From: Eubacteriales bacterium | Lineage (GTDB): Bacteria; Bacillota; Clostridia; Peptostreptococcales; Anaerovoracaceae | Direction of reading: 5' to 3' | Assembly: GCA_028706405.1 (NCBI GenBank) | Contig: JAQWBM010000001.1 | Span: 84,471 to 148,470 of the forward strand | DNA: 64,000 bases | Part shown: positions 18,022 through 26,358 of the stretch, one piece after another | How positions within the stretch are numbered: position 1 is the first letter of the stretch | Layout: every line of letters starts with the position of its first letter | The notes under the pieces: model-generated | Seen by the model: only the letters and a program-made list of their open reading frames with translations | What the model was told of the DNA's origin: nothing | The model's database searches: none | Made by a program: the position numbers and the translations under genes

Positions 18022-18051
18022 ATCATAACATATTCAGTTAATTGTTGTAAA
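18022..18051 (-). promoter_or_regulatory. Promoter of rpsO
   Basis: On the minus strand a TTTACA -35 (18046-18051) and a TATGAT -10 (18022-18027) are 18 bases apart, about 90 bases upstream of rpsO. Confidence 0.7.
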
Positions 18052-18149
18052 GTGATTTTATAAAGGTGTTCTCGTTTAATGCACCCTTTGAATAATATTA
18101 TGTTCTTATTAAACCAGGATTATTCGTCAAATTTTGAACCTTCATATAA

Positions 18150-19424
18150 TCATTTTCGAGTTATTAAATGGAGCGTATCGAAAAAATCAGGATAAGATAC
18201 TCTGATGCATTGCGGATTCTTGATCCTGCTTGTTCCTTCCGCAGCAAGGGCAAGGACAGTCATTGACATGGCTATCCGATGATCATTCCAGGATTCAAAT
18301 TCCGCGCCCCGTACTATTCTTCCCCCTTTGATTATCAATCCGTCGGAGGTGGATCTTACTTCGACTTCAGCCTTTTTCAGCTCGGTCTCCATCGCGTCAA
18401 TTCTGTTTGACTCTTTGACTTTTAATTCTTCCGCATCCTTTATTAGTGTAATGCCTTCTGCAAAGGCAGCCGCAACCGCAAGCGCCGGCAGTTCATCGAT
18501 CAATCTTGGTATCACTTTTCCGCCAATTTCCACACCATGCAGAGATGAGGTTTTCACGATCAAGTCCCCTGATGGTTCCATTCCGTCTCGGAAATTCTCA
18601 ATAGCTATGAAGGCGCCCATCGCTCTCAAAACGTCAATGATTCCTGTTCTGGTCTCATTCAGCCCTACATTTTTGATTCTTATTTCTGAATTCGGTATAA
18701 TCAGTGCCGCAACAATGAAAAACGCTGCTGATGATATATCTCCCGGAATTTCGATTTCTTGTCCAAACAACTCCTTCCCGGGATTCACAGTAATTATGTT
18801 GTTTTCAACGGTGATCTCTCCTCCAAAGCCATTAACCATGAGCTCTGTGTGATTTCTGGACAGCTTCGGTTCGATGATAGTGGTTTTACCCTGTACATAA
18901 AGTCCCGCAAGTATGAGCGCGGATTTCAATTGGGCACTTGCCACCGGCATAGTATATTCAATTTCTTTAAGCTTTGTACCCTCAATGGTGATGGGGGTGT
19001 AATCTCCATTGGTACCGGATATTTTGGCTCCCATTTTCATTAAAGGCTCAATAACGCGTTTCATTGGTCTTTTTCGGATGGAAGCATCTCCGTCCAATGT
19101 TGCGGAAAAGCTCTGAGGCGCTAAAAGACCACAAAGAAGTCTTGTTGTAGTACCGGAGTTTCCTGTATATAGAAGCTGCCCCGGCGCCTTAAGCGCATAC
19201 TTCCCTTTACCGTCTATATATATTTGCCCCGCTTTTATTTCGATAGATACTCCTAATTTTTTGAAGCATTCGATAGTTGACAGACAGTCTTCACCCATGA
19301 GAAAATTACTTACAAATGATTTTCCCTTTGCAATAGATGCCAGCATAATGGCTCGATGAGATATGGATTTGTCCGGTGCAACGGTGATTGTTCCTTGCAG
19401 GCCCTTTATTGGGTTGATTTCCAT
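18150..19424 (-). CDS. aroA: 3-phosphoshikimate 1-carboxyvinyltransferase (EPSP synthase)
   Basis: EPSP synthase joins shikimate 3-phosphate and phosphoenolpyruvate, the sixth step of the shikimate pathway. The 424-residue two-domain enzyme shows PDKSISHRAIMLASI (substrate-binding Lys-Ser), GNSGTTTRLL (PEP/glyphosate site), DGDASIRKRPM, DELPALAVAAAFA and KVKESNRI (catalytic Glu and Arg). GTTTRLL (Thr where class I has Ala) and SAQLKSALILAGL fit a class II, glyphosate-tolerant type common in Firmicutes. It is the last gene of the aro operon, 26 bases after pheA. No obvious terminator follows before the rpsO promoter. Confidence 0.96.
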   Translation of the reverse strand: MEINPIKGLQGTITVAPDKSISHRAIMLASIAKGKSFVSNFLMGEDCLSTIECFKKLGVSIEIKAGQIYIDGKGKYALKAPGQLLYTGNSGTTTRLLCGLLAPQSFSATLDGDASIRKRPMKRVIEPLMKMGAKISGTNGDYTPITIEGTKLKEIEYTMPVASAQLKSALILAGLYVQGKTTIIEPKLSRNHTELMVNGFGGEITVENNIITVNPGKELFGQEIEIPGDISSAAFFIVAALIIPNSEIRIKNVGLNETRTGIIDVLRAMGAFIAIENFRDGMEPSGDLIVKTSSLHGVEIGGKVIPRLIDELPALAVAAAFAEGITLIKDAEELKVKESNRIDAMETELKKAEVEVRSTSDGLIIKGGRIVRGAEFESWNDHRIAMSMTVLALAAEGTSRIKNPQCIRVSYPDFFDTLHLITRK

Positions 19425-19450
19425 TTAAATGTCTCCTGTATAGCTTGCTT

Positions 19451-20572
19451 TTACAGCTTACTTTTATAGCTTCCGATTATTTTTACAAAAGGCAATTCTT
19501 CTGTCAGCTGATAAAACATTGCTCTTATTCGTTCCTCCTTCAAGTTCCCTGTGAAATCAACATAGAAAATATATTCCCATGGTTTTTTGCCGTCAGGTCT
19601 TGAGTGAATTTCGGTCAGATTGACGCCATAATCCGTAAATATGCCCAGTACTCCCGCCAGGCTGCCGATGCGGTGCGGACAGGCAAAGACAACGGCGATT
19701 TTATCGTGATTTTCTTGAACAGTCAGCTGCTTGGAAACAGCGGCAAATCTTGTGGCGTTATCCTTATTATGATTGATTCTTTCTAATAGAATAATCAAAT
19801 TATAACGTTCTGCAGCTTCCCTGGAGCATATTGCGCCTGTTCTTATCTCTTTGCGCTCCGACACATCTTTTGCTGCGATTGCAGTATTGCTGCCTGCTAT
19901 TGCCTTTATGTCATGCATTTTAAGATATTCCATGCTTTGAGCTATAGCTTGGGGGTGAGAGTAAACCTCTTTGATATCCTCCAAGCGAGCTCCCGGAATA
20001 CCCGCCAAGCAGTGGTCTACCTTTACGACATTCATATAATTCACATATAAATCATATTTGATCAGCAGATCATAAACCTCATAAACACCTCCCGCAGTAG
20101 TGTTTTCTATAGGTACGACTCCTGTCTGACGCTGACCGTCGCTGATGCTTTGGAATAGCTCCTCAAAGGTATCGACAGGATATGCTTTGATGCCGGGGAA
20201 TATGTTTTTTACTGCCATTTCCGAATAGGAACCGGGAATACCTTGAAAGCAGACTGATTCCGCTTTGAGGGGTTCCTCTGTAAATTTGATTTGGAACTCC
20301 GCTCCGAGCTCCAGCATTTTACGATATTGACAGCATCTGCTGACCTCCATCTGTTTTCTGAGCAGTGAAGCATAGGAGTTTTTGAAATCTTCTTCCAATC
20401 CTTCGCACAGTTTTTGTATTAGCTCTTCTTCCCTTTCAGGCTTCAGTATTTTATCTCCTGTATAGAATTTTATTTGTGCAACATTCTTGGAGACATCCAT
20501 TCTTTTTAAAAATAGCTCTTTAATATTAAGATCAAGCTCATCGATCCTTTTTCTCAATTCATTTAGCGTCAT
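19451..20572 (-). CDS. pheA: Bifunctional chorismate mutase/prephenate dehydratase
   Basis: This enzyme converts chorismate to prephenate and then to phenylpyruvate, the committed branch to phenylalanine. Residues 1-90 form an AroQ-type chorismate mutase (LNELRKRIDELDLNIKELFLKR, KFYTGDKI). Residues about 105-290 form the dehydratase (FQGIPGSYSEMA, PIENTTAGGV, and the TRF motif in NATRFAAVS). Residues about 295-370 form an ACT domain (EIHSRPDGKKPWEYIFYVDF) for feedback inhibition by phenylalanine. The 373-residue length is that of the P-protein. The start overlaps aroC by 14 bases and has GGAGG upstream. The T-box at the head of the operon fits a phenylalanine specifier. Confidence 0.96.
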   Translation of the reverse strand: MTLNELRKRIDELDLNIKELFLKRMDVSKNVAQIKFYTGDKILKPEREEELIQKLCEGLEEDFKNSYASLLRKQMEVSRCCQYRKMLELGAEFQIKFTEEPLKAESVCFQGIPGSYSEMAVKNIFPGIKAYPVDTFEELFQSISDGQRQTGVVPIENTTAGGVYEVYDLLIKYDLYVNYMNVVKVDHCLAGIPGARLEDIKEVYSHPQAIAQSMEYLKMHDIKAIAGSNTAIAAKDVSERKEIRTGAICSREAAERYNLIILLERINHNKDNATRFAAVSKQLTVQENHDKIAVVFACPHRIGSLAGVLGIFTDYGVNLTEIHSRPDGKKPWEYIFYVDFTGNLKEERIRAMFYQLTEELPFVKIIGSYKSKL

Positions 20573-21659
20573 ACCCGTAAGCCTCCAAATATAAATCCAT
20601 CATCACAATGGCAACAGAGGCTTCGACCACTGCCGGCGCACGCAATGCAATACAAGGATCGTGCCGTCCGCGGATCCACAGATTTTCTTCTTTGCCGGTT
20701 ACCAGATTAAGCGTCTTCTGCTCCCTGCCGATTGAAGGCGTCGGCTTGAAAACAGCCCTTACCACAATAGGCATACCTGTAGTGATTCCGCCTGCGATCC
20801 CCCCGTTGTAATTGGTTTTTGTCCTGACACTGCCATCTTTCAATGTATAGCAATCATTGGCTTTCGAGCCGCGCGTCCCCGCAAGGGCAAAGCCAAGTCC
20901 GAACTCAACGCCCTTCACCGCCGGCACACTGTACAGCATAGAAGCAATGCGGCTTTCCACATTATGAAACATGGGACTGCCTATGCCGGGCTCCGCGCCG
21001 ACAACGGCACATTCGATCACTCCGCCGATAGAATCCAGGTCACTTTTTACATTTATTACCGTTTCTTTTATTTCTTCTGCGGTTTTTTCGTCCAAAACCG
21101 GAATCTCTTTCATCTGCAATTGAGCCAGAAGCTCTCTGTCGGTCAATGTCAGGTCAAAAGGTGAGTCAAAAACTTCTCCGATACGGTAAATATGCGAGCC
21201 TATTTCAATATTATGGTGTTTCTTCAAAAAGTTCTTACACAAAGCTCCTACAAAGGTCAGCGGCGCTGTAAGCCTGCCTGAAAAATGACCTCCACCGCGA
21301 ATATCGTTATATCCTCGGTATCTGACCTGACCGGTATAGTCGCTGTGGCCGGGACGCGGAATCGATCTGAGCTGCTCATAGTCCTTACTCCGGGTATCCA
21401 AATTTTTAATCATTATAGCGATTGGGGCTCCTGTCGTAGCGCTGTTGAGCAGACCGGAAAGTATAACCGGTTCGTCCTCTTCTCTCCTGCCCGTTGCCAG
21501 ACCGCTCTGACCAGGCGCCCTTCTTGACAGCTCTCTTCTTATCAGCTCCATGTCGCATTCAAATCCGGCAGGAAATCCGTCAATGACGATTCCAATGCCT
21601 TCACCATGAGATTCTCCGAATATGGATATCTTCAGATGGTTTCCCCAAGTGCTTCCCAT
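20559..21659 (-). CDS. aroC: Chorismate synthase
   Basis: Chorismate synthase removes phosphate from EPSP to give chorismate using reduced flavin. The 366-residue protein has GESHGEGIGIVIDGFPAG at the N-terminus, RPGHSDYTGQVRYRGYNDIRGGGHFSGR in the middle (the three signature stretches of the family) and RGRHDPCIALRAPAVVEA near the end. The ATG at 21659 has AGGTG six bases upstream; a GTG at 21668 would overlap the aroB stop. It is translationally coupled in the aroB-aroC-pheA series. Confidence 0.97.
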   Translation of the reverse strand: MGSTWGNHLKISIFGESHGEGIGIVIDGFPAGFECDMELIRRELSRRAPGQSGLATGRREEDEPVILSGLLNSATTGAPIAIMIKNLDTRSKDYEQLRSIPRPGHSDYTGQVRYRGYNDIRGGGHFSGRLTAPLTFVGALCKNFLKKHHNIEIGSHIYRIGEVFDSPFDLTLTDRELLAQLQMKEIPVLDEKTAEEIKETVINVKSDLDSIGGVIECAVVGAEPGIGSPMFHNVESRIASMLYSVPAVKGVEFGLGFALAGTRGSKANDCYTLKDGSVRTKTNYNGGIAGGITTGMPIVVRAVFKPTPSIGREQKTLNLVTGKEENLWIRGRHDPCIALRAPAVVEASVAIVMMDLYLEAYGYDAK

Positions 21660-21660
21660 T

Positions 21661-22755
21661 TCAATCACCTAATACTTTCATCATTTGCAGCAGTTCCGTT
21701 ACCGGAATTGCCTTGACCTGTGCTTTACCGAAATTTTCAATAAAAACAAAGTGTATGCTGTCTCCCTGTTTTTTTTTATCAGACATCATTGCCGCGTATA
21801 TTTCTTCCACAGTATAAGTAATGTTTGTCGGCAAATCATATGCATGAAGAATATTTGATAGTCTTTCACAGCAGCCGTTTTGAGTTATTCCAAGGCTTTC
21901 TCCCAGACGTACTGCCGCAGTCATACCGATCGAAACAGCTTCTCCGTGAGAAAATTGGGTGAAGCCGCCAAGCTTCTCCACTCCGTGGCCGATGGTGTGT
22001 CCGAAATTAAGAATCCTGCGAAGACCTTCCTCCGTTTCATCCGCCTCCACCACATCTGTTTTAATCCGTATGCATCGTTCAATCAATTCAGTAATTTCAG
22101 CATCCTTTTTATCATAACCATTTAAGCCCATTTCACCGATCATATCCAGAATTTGGGGATCTCTTATACAGCCATACTTGATCACTTCAGCCATACCATC
22201 TGTAAAGGTGTTCTTAGGAAGCGTTTTCAGTACATCTGGATCAATAATAACTAGATCCGGCTGTCTGAATGCGCCCACCAGGTTTTTACCCTGAGGCAGA
22301 TCAACACCGCATTTTCCTCCGACGGAGGAATCCACCTGCGCCAGCAACGTTGTGGGGATTTGTACAAAATATCTGATGCCCCGCAGATAAGTGGCAGCTG
22401 CAAATCCTGCAATATCTCCCGTTACTCCGCCGCCCAAAGCTATGATCATATCATCTCTTCCGGTTTGATGATTGCTGAGGGTGTCATATATTTCGGAGAC
22501 GGCAGCGAGATTCTTATTTTCTTCACCGGCGTAAAGCACATGATGAAATACGGGAATGCCCAGGCTTCGAATCCTTTTTTCAAGGCTTTCAAGATATAGT
22601 TTCTCAACATTCGTATCCGTAATCACACAGATCCGGGAAGGTTTATTTTTGCAGGTAAGAAAGTCCCTGCAATGCTCCTTTGAGTTTTGGAGGCTTCCTC
22701 TCCCGGTTATTATCCTGGACGAGTTGTTTTTTCCGTTCAATGTCAGTTCTTTCAT
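21661..22755 (-). CDS. aroB: 3-dehydroquinate synthase
   Basis: AroB is an NAD- and metal-dependent cyclase turning DAHP into 3-dehydroquinate, the second step of the shikimate pathway. The 364-residue sequence shows the NAD-binding GGGVTGDIAGFAAATYLRG, the QIPTTLLAQVDSSVGGKCGVD substrate and metal site, LNFGHTIGHGVEK (metal His pair) and HGEAVSIGM (metal His). It follows aroF by 13 bases. The downstream steps aroD, aroE and aroK are not in this operon and must be elsewhere. Confidence 0.97.
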   Translation of the reverse strand: MKELTLNGKNNSSRIITGRGSLQNSKEHCRDFLTCKNKPSRICVITDTNVEKLYLESLEKRIRSLGIPVFHHVLYAGEENKNLAAVSEIYDTLSNHQTGRDDMIIALGGGVTGDIAGFAAATYLRGIRYFVQIPTTLLAQVDSSVGGKCGVDLPQGKNLVGAFRQPDLVIIDPDVLKTLPKNTFTDGMAEVIKYGCIRDPQILDMIGEMGLNGYDKKDAEITELIERCIRIKTDVVEADETEEGLRRILNFGHTIGHGVEKLGGFTQFSHGEAVSIGMTAAVRLGESLGITQNGCCERLSNILHAYDLPTNITYTVEEIYAAMMSDKKKQGDSIHFVFIENFGKAQVKAIPVTELLQMMKVLGD

Positions 22756-22768
22756 TTAATCCTCTGTT

Positions 22769-23782
22769 TTAAAGTTCTCGTTCAAGCACAGCCGCAATGG
22801 CTTTCAGCTTTTTCATTGTGCTGTCAAACATCTCATAAGTCAGGCTTTGTGCTCCATCGCTCAAAGCGTTCGCAGGGTCGTTGTGAACCTCGATCATCAA
22901 GCCGTCAGCTCCTGCGGCAATCGAAGCCATTGACAATGACTCGACCATCCATGCCATCCCCGAAGCGTGTGACGGGTCTATAATTACCGGCAAATGGCTT
23001 ACTTTTTTTAATGCCGGAACAGCGCTGATGTCCAGCGTGTTTCTGGTAAATGTCTCATTTGTACGAATCCCTCTTTCACATAATATCACATTTTCATTTC
23101 CCCCGCTTAGAATATATTCCGCCGACATGAGAAATTCTTCCAAGGTATTGGAAAAGCCTCTCTTCAGCAGCACCGGAATCCTTGCTTTTCCCAGCTCTAT
23201 CAACAGTTCATAGTTCTGCATATTACGTGCTCCGACCTGAAAACAATCTACTTTCCCGATAAATTTTTCCACATGCATCGGGTTTGTGATTTCCGTTACG
23301 ATCGGAAGTCCCGTCTCCGCTTTCGCCATATTCAGAAGCTCCAAGCCTTCCGCCTTCAGTCCCTGAAAGGAATAAGGCGATGTTCTGGGTTTCCATGCCC
23401 CTCCTCTGATGATGTGCGCCCCGGCCGCCTTGATATGCCAGGCAATATCGACGATCTGCTTCTCATTTTCGACAGAGCAGGGCCCCGCCATTACGACGAT
23501 TCTTTTTCCTCCGATTTCCACACCGCCCACGTTCACTGTTGTGTCTTCCGGATGCATTTTTCTATTTGCACGTTTGTACGGTTCCTGAACCTTGATGATT
23601 TTATCCGCATATTCATTCAGATAGACGGAATTTCTGTCTATTGATGAGGTATCCCCCACAACTCCCAAAACGGTCATCTCTGCCCCGATGATCGGACACA
23701 CTTCAACATGATAGCGGCTTAACCATCCGGATATTTTATTGATATCCTCCTGTTTGGCTTCATTTTTTAATACAATGATCAT
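22769..23782 (-). CDS. aroF: 3-deoxy-7-phosphoheptulonate synthase (type I-beta DAHP synthase)
   Basis: DAHP synthase condenses phosphoenolpyruvate and erythrose 4-phosphate, the entry step to aromatic amino acids. The first 75 residues form a ferredoxin-like regulatory domain (MIIVLKNEAKQEDINKI), as in Thermotoga-type enzymes. The TIM barrel shows VMAGPCSVENE, IRGGAWKPRTSPYSFQG, QVGARNMQNYELL, LLKRGF, LCERGIRT and IIDPSHASG. The ATG at 23782 follows AAGGAG; the frame opens 27 bases earlier without a better site. It is the first gene of the T-box-controlled operon. Expression is likely tied to uncharged tRNA-Phe. Confidence 0.97.
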   Translation of the reverse strand: MIIVLKNEAKQEDINKISGWLSRYHVEVCPIIGAEMTVLGVVGDTSSIDRNSVYLNEYADKIIKVQEPYKRANRKMHPEDTTVNVGGVEIGGKRIVVMAGPCSVENEKQIVDIAWHIKAAGAHIIRGGAWKPRTSPYSFQGLKAEGLELLNMAKAETGLPIVTEITNPMHVEKFIGKVDCFQVGARNMQNYELLIELGKARIPVLLKRGFSNTLEEFLMSAEYILSGGNENVILCERGIRTNETFTRNTLDISAVPALKKVSHLPVIIDPSHASGMAWMVESLSMASIAAGADGLMIEVHNDPANALSDGAQSLTYEMFDSTMKKLKAIAAVLEREL

Positions 23783-23832
23783 TTTTTTCTCCTTTTTACC
23801 CGGCATCATTTAAAAAAGCACAGCATTTTATC

Positions 23833-23924
23833 GTTACTATTCACACTGGCTAAGGCATTGGCTGTGGTTGAAATCGGCTGTCGGAGGGGTTTTATACTAC
23901 TCTCCGCTGAATTTGGGCAGCATG
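23833..23924. repeat. Direct repeat copy A (about 93 bp)
   Basis: This segment matches 24377-24469 at roughly 88 of 93 positions with one gap. Shared stretches include GGCATTGGCTG, GGTTGAAATCGGCTGTCGG and CCGCTGAATTTGGGCAGCAT. Copy A lies between the T-box and aroF. Its left-hand half also takes part in a long near-palindrome (23891-24009). Confidence 0.9.
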
Positions 23925-24009
23925 TTCAGTTCCTGTCAAACACATTTACAGCACGGTTTGTTTGACAGTCTGAACATGGCGGGATGAAACGCTGAGAGTA
24001 TCATAAAAC
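23891..24009. repeat. Long near-palindrome downstream of the T-box terminator
   Basis: Outer arms GTTTTATACTACTCTC and GAGAGTATCATAAAAC pair imperfectly. Inner arms CATGTTCAG..CTGTCAAAC (from 23921) and GTTTGACAG..CTGAACATG (to 23978) pair perfectly apart from short bulges, around a loop of about 18 bases. The read-through aroF message would carry this stem in its 5' untranslated region. The architecture resembles a miniature inverted-repeat element. Confidence 0.8.
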
Positions 24010-24043
24010 AAAAAACCTTCCGCCCCTATAAAGGGACGAAAGG
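24010..24043 (-). terminator. Intrinsic terminator of the aro T-box
   Basis: On the minus strand CCTTTCGTCCC and GGGGCGGAAGG flank TTTATA, followed by TTTTTTG. The 5' arm overlaps the antiterminator side, the standard T-box switch. Confidence 0.92.
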
Positions 24044-24313
24044 ATATGATTCATATCTTCCGCGATACCACCCAAATTCAGCACTGTAGCAGTACTGCAC
24101 TCTACTCGAATACAAAGCCTTTCTGCCTGATATTCCATCCCTGTAACGTGGGAACACGCCTAAGCCTACTGTTATGTTCAGCCCGGAGCTCAAGAGGGAA
24201 CTTCAAAATAATTTTTCTGATATCCACTTCCAGTCAATGATGGATAATCCCTGTCAGCCTCGTTATTTTTACTTTCCTCTATCGTTGCTTTTTCACTATT
24301 GCTATTAATGATT
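24010..24313 (-). promoter_or_regulatory. T-box riboswitch controlling the aromatic amino-acid operon
   Basis: The T-box sequence TGGGTGGTATCGCGGAA (about 24058-24074) is near-perfect; it binds the free CCA end of uncharged tRNA and forms the antiterminator. Stem I carries an AGTA loop-E-like element on its 5' side (GAGGAAAGTA). Stem III is around the GCAGTACTGC region at about 24090-24105. The most plausible specifier triplet is TTC in GAAGTTCCCTCT, just 5' of CCTCT, which pairs with AGAGG at the base of Stem I. That would read tRNA-Phe, consistent with pheA in the operon; the assignment is inferred from the pairing and is not certain. No convincing Tyr or Trp codon sits in an equivalent place. 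Confidence 0.9.
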
Positions 24314-24319
24314 AGATTT

Positions 24320-24348
24320 ATGATACCCGTTATCAAGGGAAATGTCAA
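24320..24348 (-). promoter_or_regulatory. Promoter of the T-box/aro operon
   Basis: On the minus strand a perfect TTGACA -35 (24343-24348) and a TATCAT -10 (24320-24325) are 17 bases apart, just upstream of Stem I of the T-box. Confidence 0.88.
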
Positions 24349-24376
24349 TAGAGAAATATTTTAAATTTTGTTTTCT

Positions 24377-24469
24377 GTTACTGTTCACACTGTGCAAAGG
24401 CATTGGCTGCGGTTGAAATCGGCTGTCGGAGGGGTTTTATAATACTCTCCGCTGAATTTGGGCAGCATG
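24377..24469. repeat. Direct repeat copy B, overlapping the 3' end of ribF
   Basis: This is the partner of 23833-23924. Its last 33 bases encode the final ten RibF residues HAAQIQRRVL plus the stop codon. Together the copies bracket the promoter and T-box of the aro operon. Confidence 0.9.
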
Positions 24470-25381
24470 GTATCGTTTTGCTTCTATGCAATCCCTTGCG
24501 ATTTGTTCTGACAGTTCCTGCACGCTGCTGAATTTAATTTCCGACCGTAACCTTTCAAGAAATTCCACACGTATCTGTTTTCCGTAAAGCTCAGCGCTGA
24601 AATTAAAAATATGAGTTTCAATATTTTTTTTATTGTCCCCAATAGTGGGCTTGATACCTACATTTGTTATTCCTTGATAATCTATCCCGTTGTATTTGCA
24701 GTAGGTTATATAGACTCCATGCGCAGGGGTCACCATTGTCTCATCAATCAGCAGGTTGGATGTCGGAAAACCTATCGTCCTGCCAATTTTATTACCAACA
24801 ACAACTTCTCCTCCCACCATATAATTTCTACCCATATATTTTTTACATTCGCCTACTTTTCCTTCCGCAATCAATTTTCGGATGAGTGTACTGCTCACTA
24901 GGTTATTATCTATTTTATATGGTTCAAGTACATGTATGCCAAAGCCGTCTCTCACACCTGCCTTGATCAATGTTTCCGGGCTTCCTTCAGCTTCATAGCC
25001 ATAATGATAATTAAAGCCGCAGTATGCCTCTTTCATTTTGAATGACTCTATCAGCAATTTCTGAACGAATTCTTCCGCTGATAAATGCTGAATGACCTTG
25101 TCGAATTCCAAAGAGAACAAATAGTCTACTCCCAATGATTTAATAATTTCAGCCTTATCTTCAGGATACATTATGTTTTTAATTACCGGCCTGCCCGCTA
25201 ATACATTCTTTGGATGGTTGGCAAAAGTAAATACGGCGCTTTTTAGTCCGGCCACTTTTGCACTTTTTACCGTCCTTCGGATCAATTCCTGATGACCCTT
25301 ATGTACACCGTCGAAGTTTCCTAAAGCGACTACAGTTTCCTTTATATTCTTAATTTCTTCCAATGTATTAAACTGCTTCAT
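24437..25381 (-). CDS. ribF: Bifunctional riboflavin kinase/FAD synthetase
   Basis: RibF phosphorylates riboflavin to FMN and adenylates FMN to FAD. The N-terminal nucleotidyltransferase domain shows VVALGNFDGVHKGHQELI, HPKNVL and STLIRKLI (ISSTRIR-like). The C-terminal kinase domain shows GRTIGFPTSN, PAHGVYITY, NVGIKPT and ETHIF. The 314-residue length is normal. The last ten residues lie in a 93-bp repeat also found beside aroF, so the C-terminal tail may be recently acquired or the source of a duplication. The start overlaps truB by four bases. Confidence 0.95.
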   Translation of the reverse strand: MKQFNTLEEIKNIKETVVALGNFDGVHKGHQELIRRTVKSAKVAGLKSAVFTFANHPKNVLAGRPVIKNIMYPEDKAEIIKSLGVDYLFSLEFDKVIQHLSAEEFVQKLLIESFKMKEAYCGFNYHYGYEAEGSPETLIKAGVRDGFGIHVLEPYKIDNNLVSSTLIRKLIAEGKVGECKKYMGRNYMVGGEVVVGNKIGRTIGFPTSNLLIDETMVTPAHGVYITYCKYNGIDYQGITNVGIKPTIGDNKKNIETHIFNFSAELYGKQIRVEFLERLRSEIKFSSVQELSEQIARDCIEAKRYHAAQIQRRVL

Positions 25382-26358
25382 CTTTTACTCCCCGCCTGAT
25401 AAAATACCTTGTCTGCGATAAATTTGTTATTTTTTTTGTTATAGAATACCACCCCAAGAAATCTACAGGTATCTTGAGATGTTTTTAAATCGTTGTTAAG
25501 ATATACATTATATGCTGTTTTATACTCTTGCCGTATGTTAAATCCATTTTCATTATTCAAATATTCCGGTTCCTTAACTACAGTAACATCCGACATGTTC
25601 AGATGCCTTCCATTTACAAACCATCCTGCCCTTTCCTCATTTATATAAACTCGTCCAAAATGAATCAAGGGAAAATCTGTTTCCATCAAATACTGTTCCG
25701 GACCATTTTCTGTCAATTCTTCTACGGTTACCGTGTGATCCAAAGTAAAGACTCCGCTTGCTGTCCGTATCAGGCAGCTCATTACCGCGCCGCATCCCAG
25801 AATTTGACCCGTATCATGGCAAATCGTTCTTATATAAGTTCCCTTTGAACATTCTACATCAAAAACAACTTTATTTTTATTTATATCAACGTGTATTACC
25901 GTAATTTTCTTTATGTTAACCTGTCTGGGTTCTATCTCTACGCTTTCCCCTTTTCTGGCGTATTCGTACAGACGCCTGCCCTTCACACGTACTGCTGAAT
26001 ACAGCGGCGGATATTGGGAAATCACACCCTGAAATCCATTAAGCACTTTTCTTATTTTACTCTCATCGGCAGCATACGAATCTCGGTTGTCGCTAATCAC
26101 AGTTCCCCATATATCCTGTGTATCCGTCTCTATTCCAAGCTGCATTTCACACCGATATTTTTTATAATCCAAATCCAAATATTCTGTAATACGAGTCGCG
26201 CTTCCGATACACAAAGGAAGCACACCTACCGCCATGGGATCAAGAGTACCTGCATGTCCTATTTTCTTAATACCTGTTAGTTTTCTCAGCAATTGCACTC
26301 CGTCAGTAGAATTCATATAAGCAGGCTTTAAAAGATTGATAATTCCATCTTTGATCAT
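25378..26358 (-). CDS. truB: tRNA pseudouridine(55) synthase
   Basis: TruB makes pseudouridine 55 in the T-loop of tRNAs. The 326-residue protein has GIINLLKPAYMNST, KKIGHAGTLDPMAVGVLPLCIG (catalytic Asp in the GTLDP motif), YKKYRCEMQLGIETDT, YPPLYSAVRVKGRRLYEYAR and CSKGTYIRTICHDTG. A short C-terminal PUA-like region follows. Its neighbours rbfA, nrnA and ribF are as in Bacillus; four-base overlaps suggest translational coupling on both sides. Confidence 0.96.
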   Translation of the reverse strand: MIKDGIINLLKPAYMNSTDGVQLLRKLTGIKKIGHAGTLDPMAVGVLPLCIGSATRITEYLDLDYKKYRCEMQLGIETDTQDIWGTVISDNRDSYAADESKIRKVLNGFQGVISQYPPLYSAVRVKGRRLYEYARKGESVEIEPRQVNIKKITVIHVDINKNKVVFDVECSKGTYIRTICHDTGQILGCGAVMSCLIRTASGVFTLDHTVTVEELTENGPEQYLMETDFPLIHFGRVYINEERAGWFVNGRHLNMSDVTVVKEPEYLNNENGFNIRQEYKTAYNVYLNNDLKTSQDTCRFLGVVFYNKKNNKFIADKVFYQAGSKR

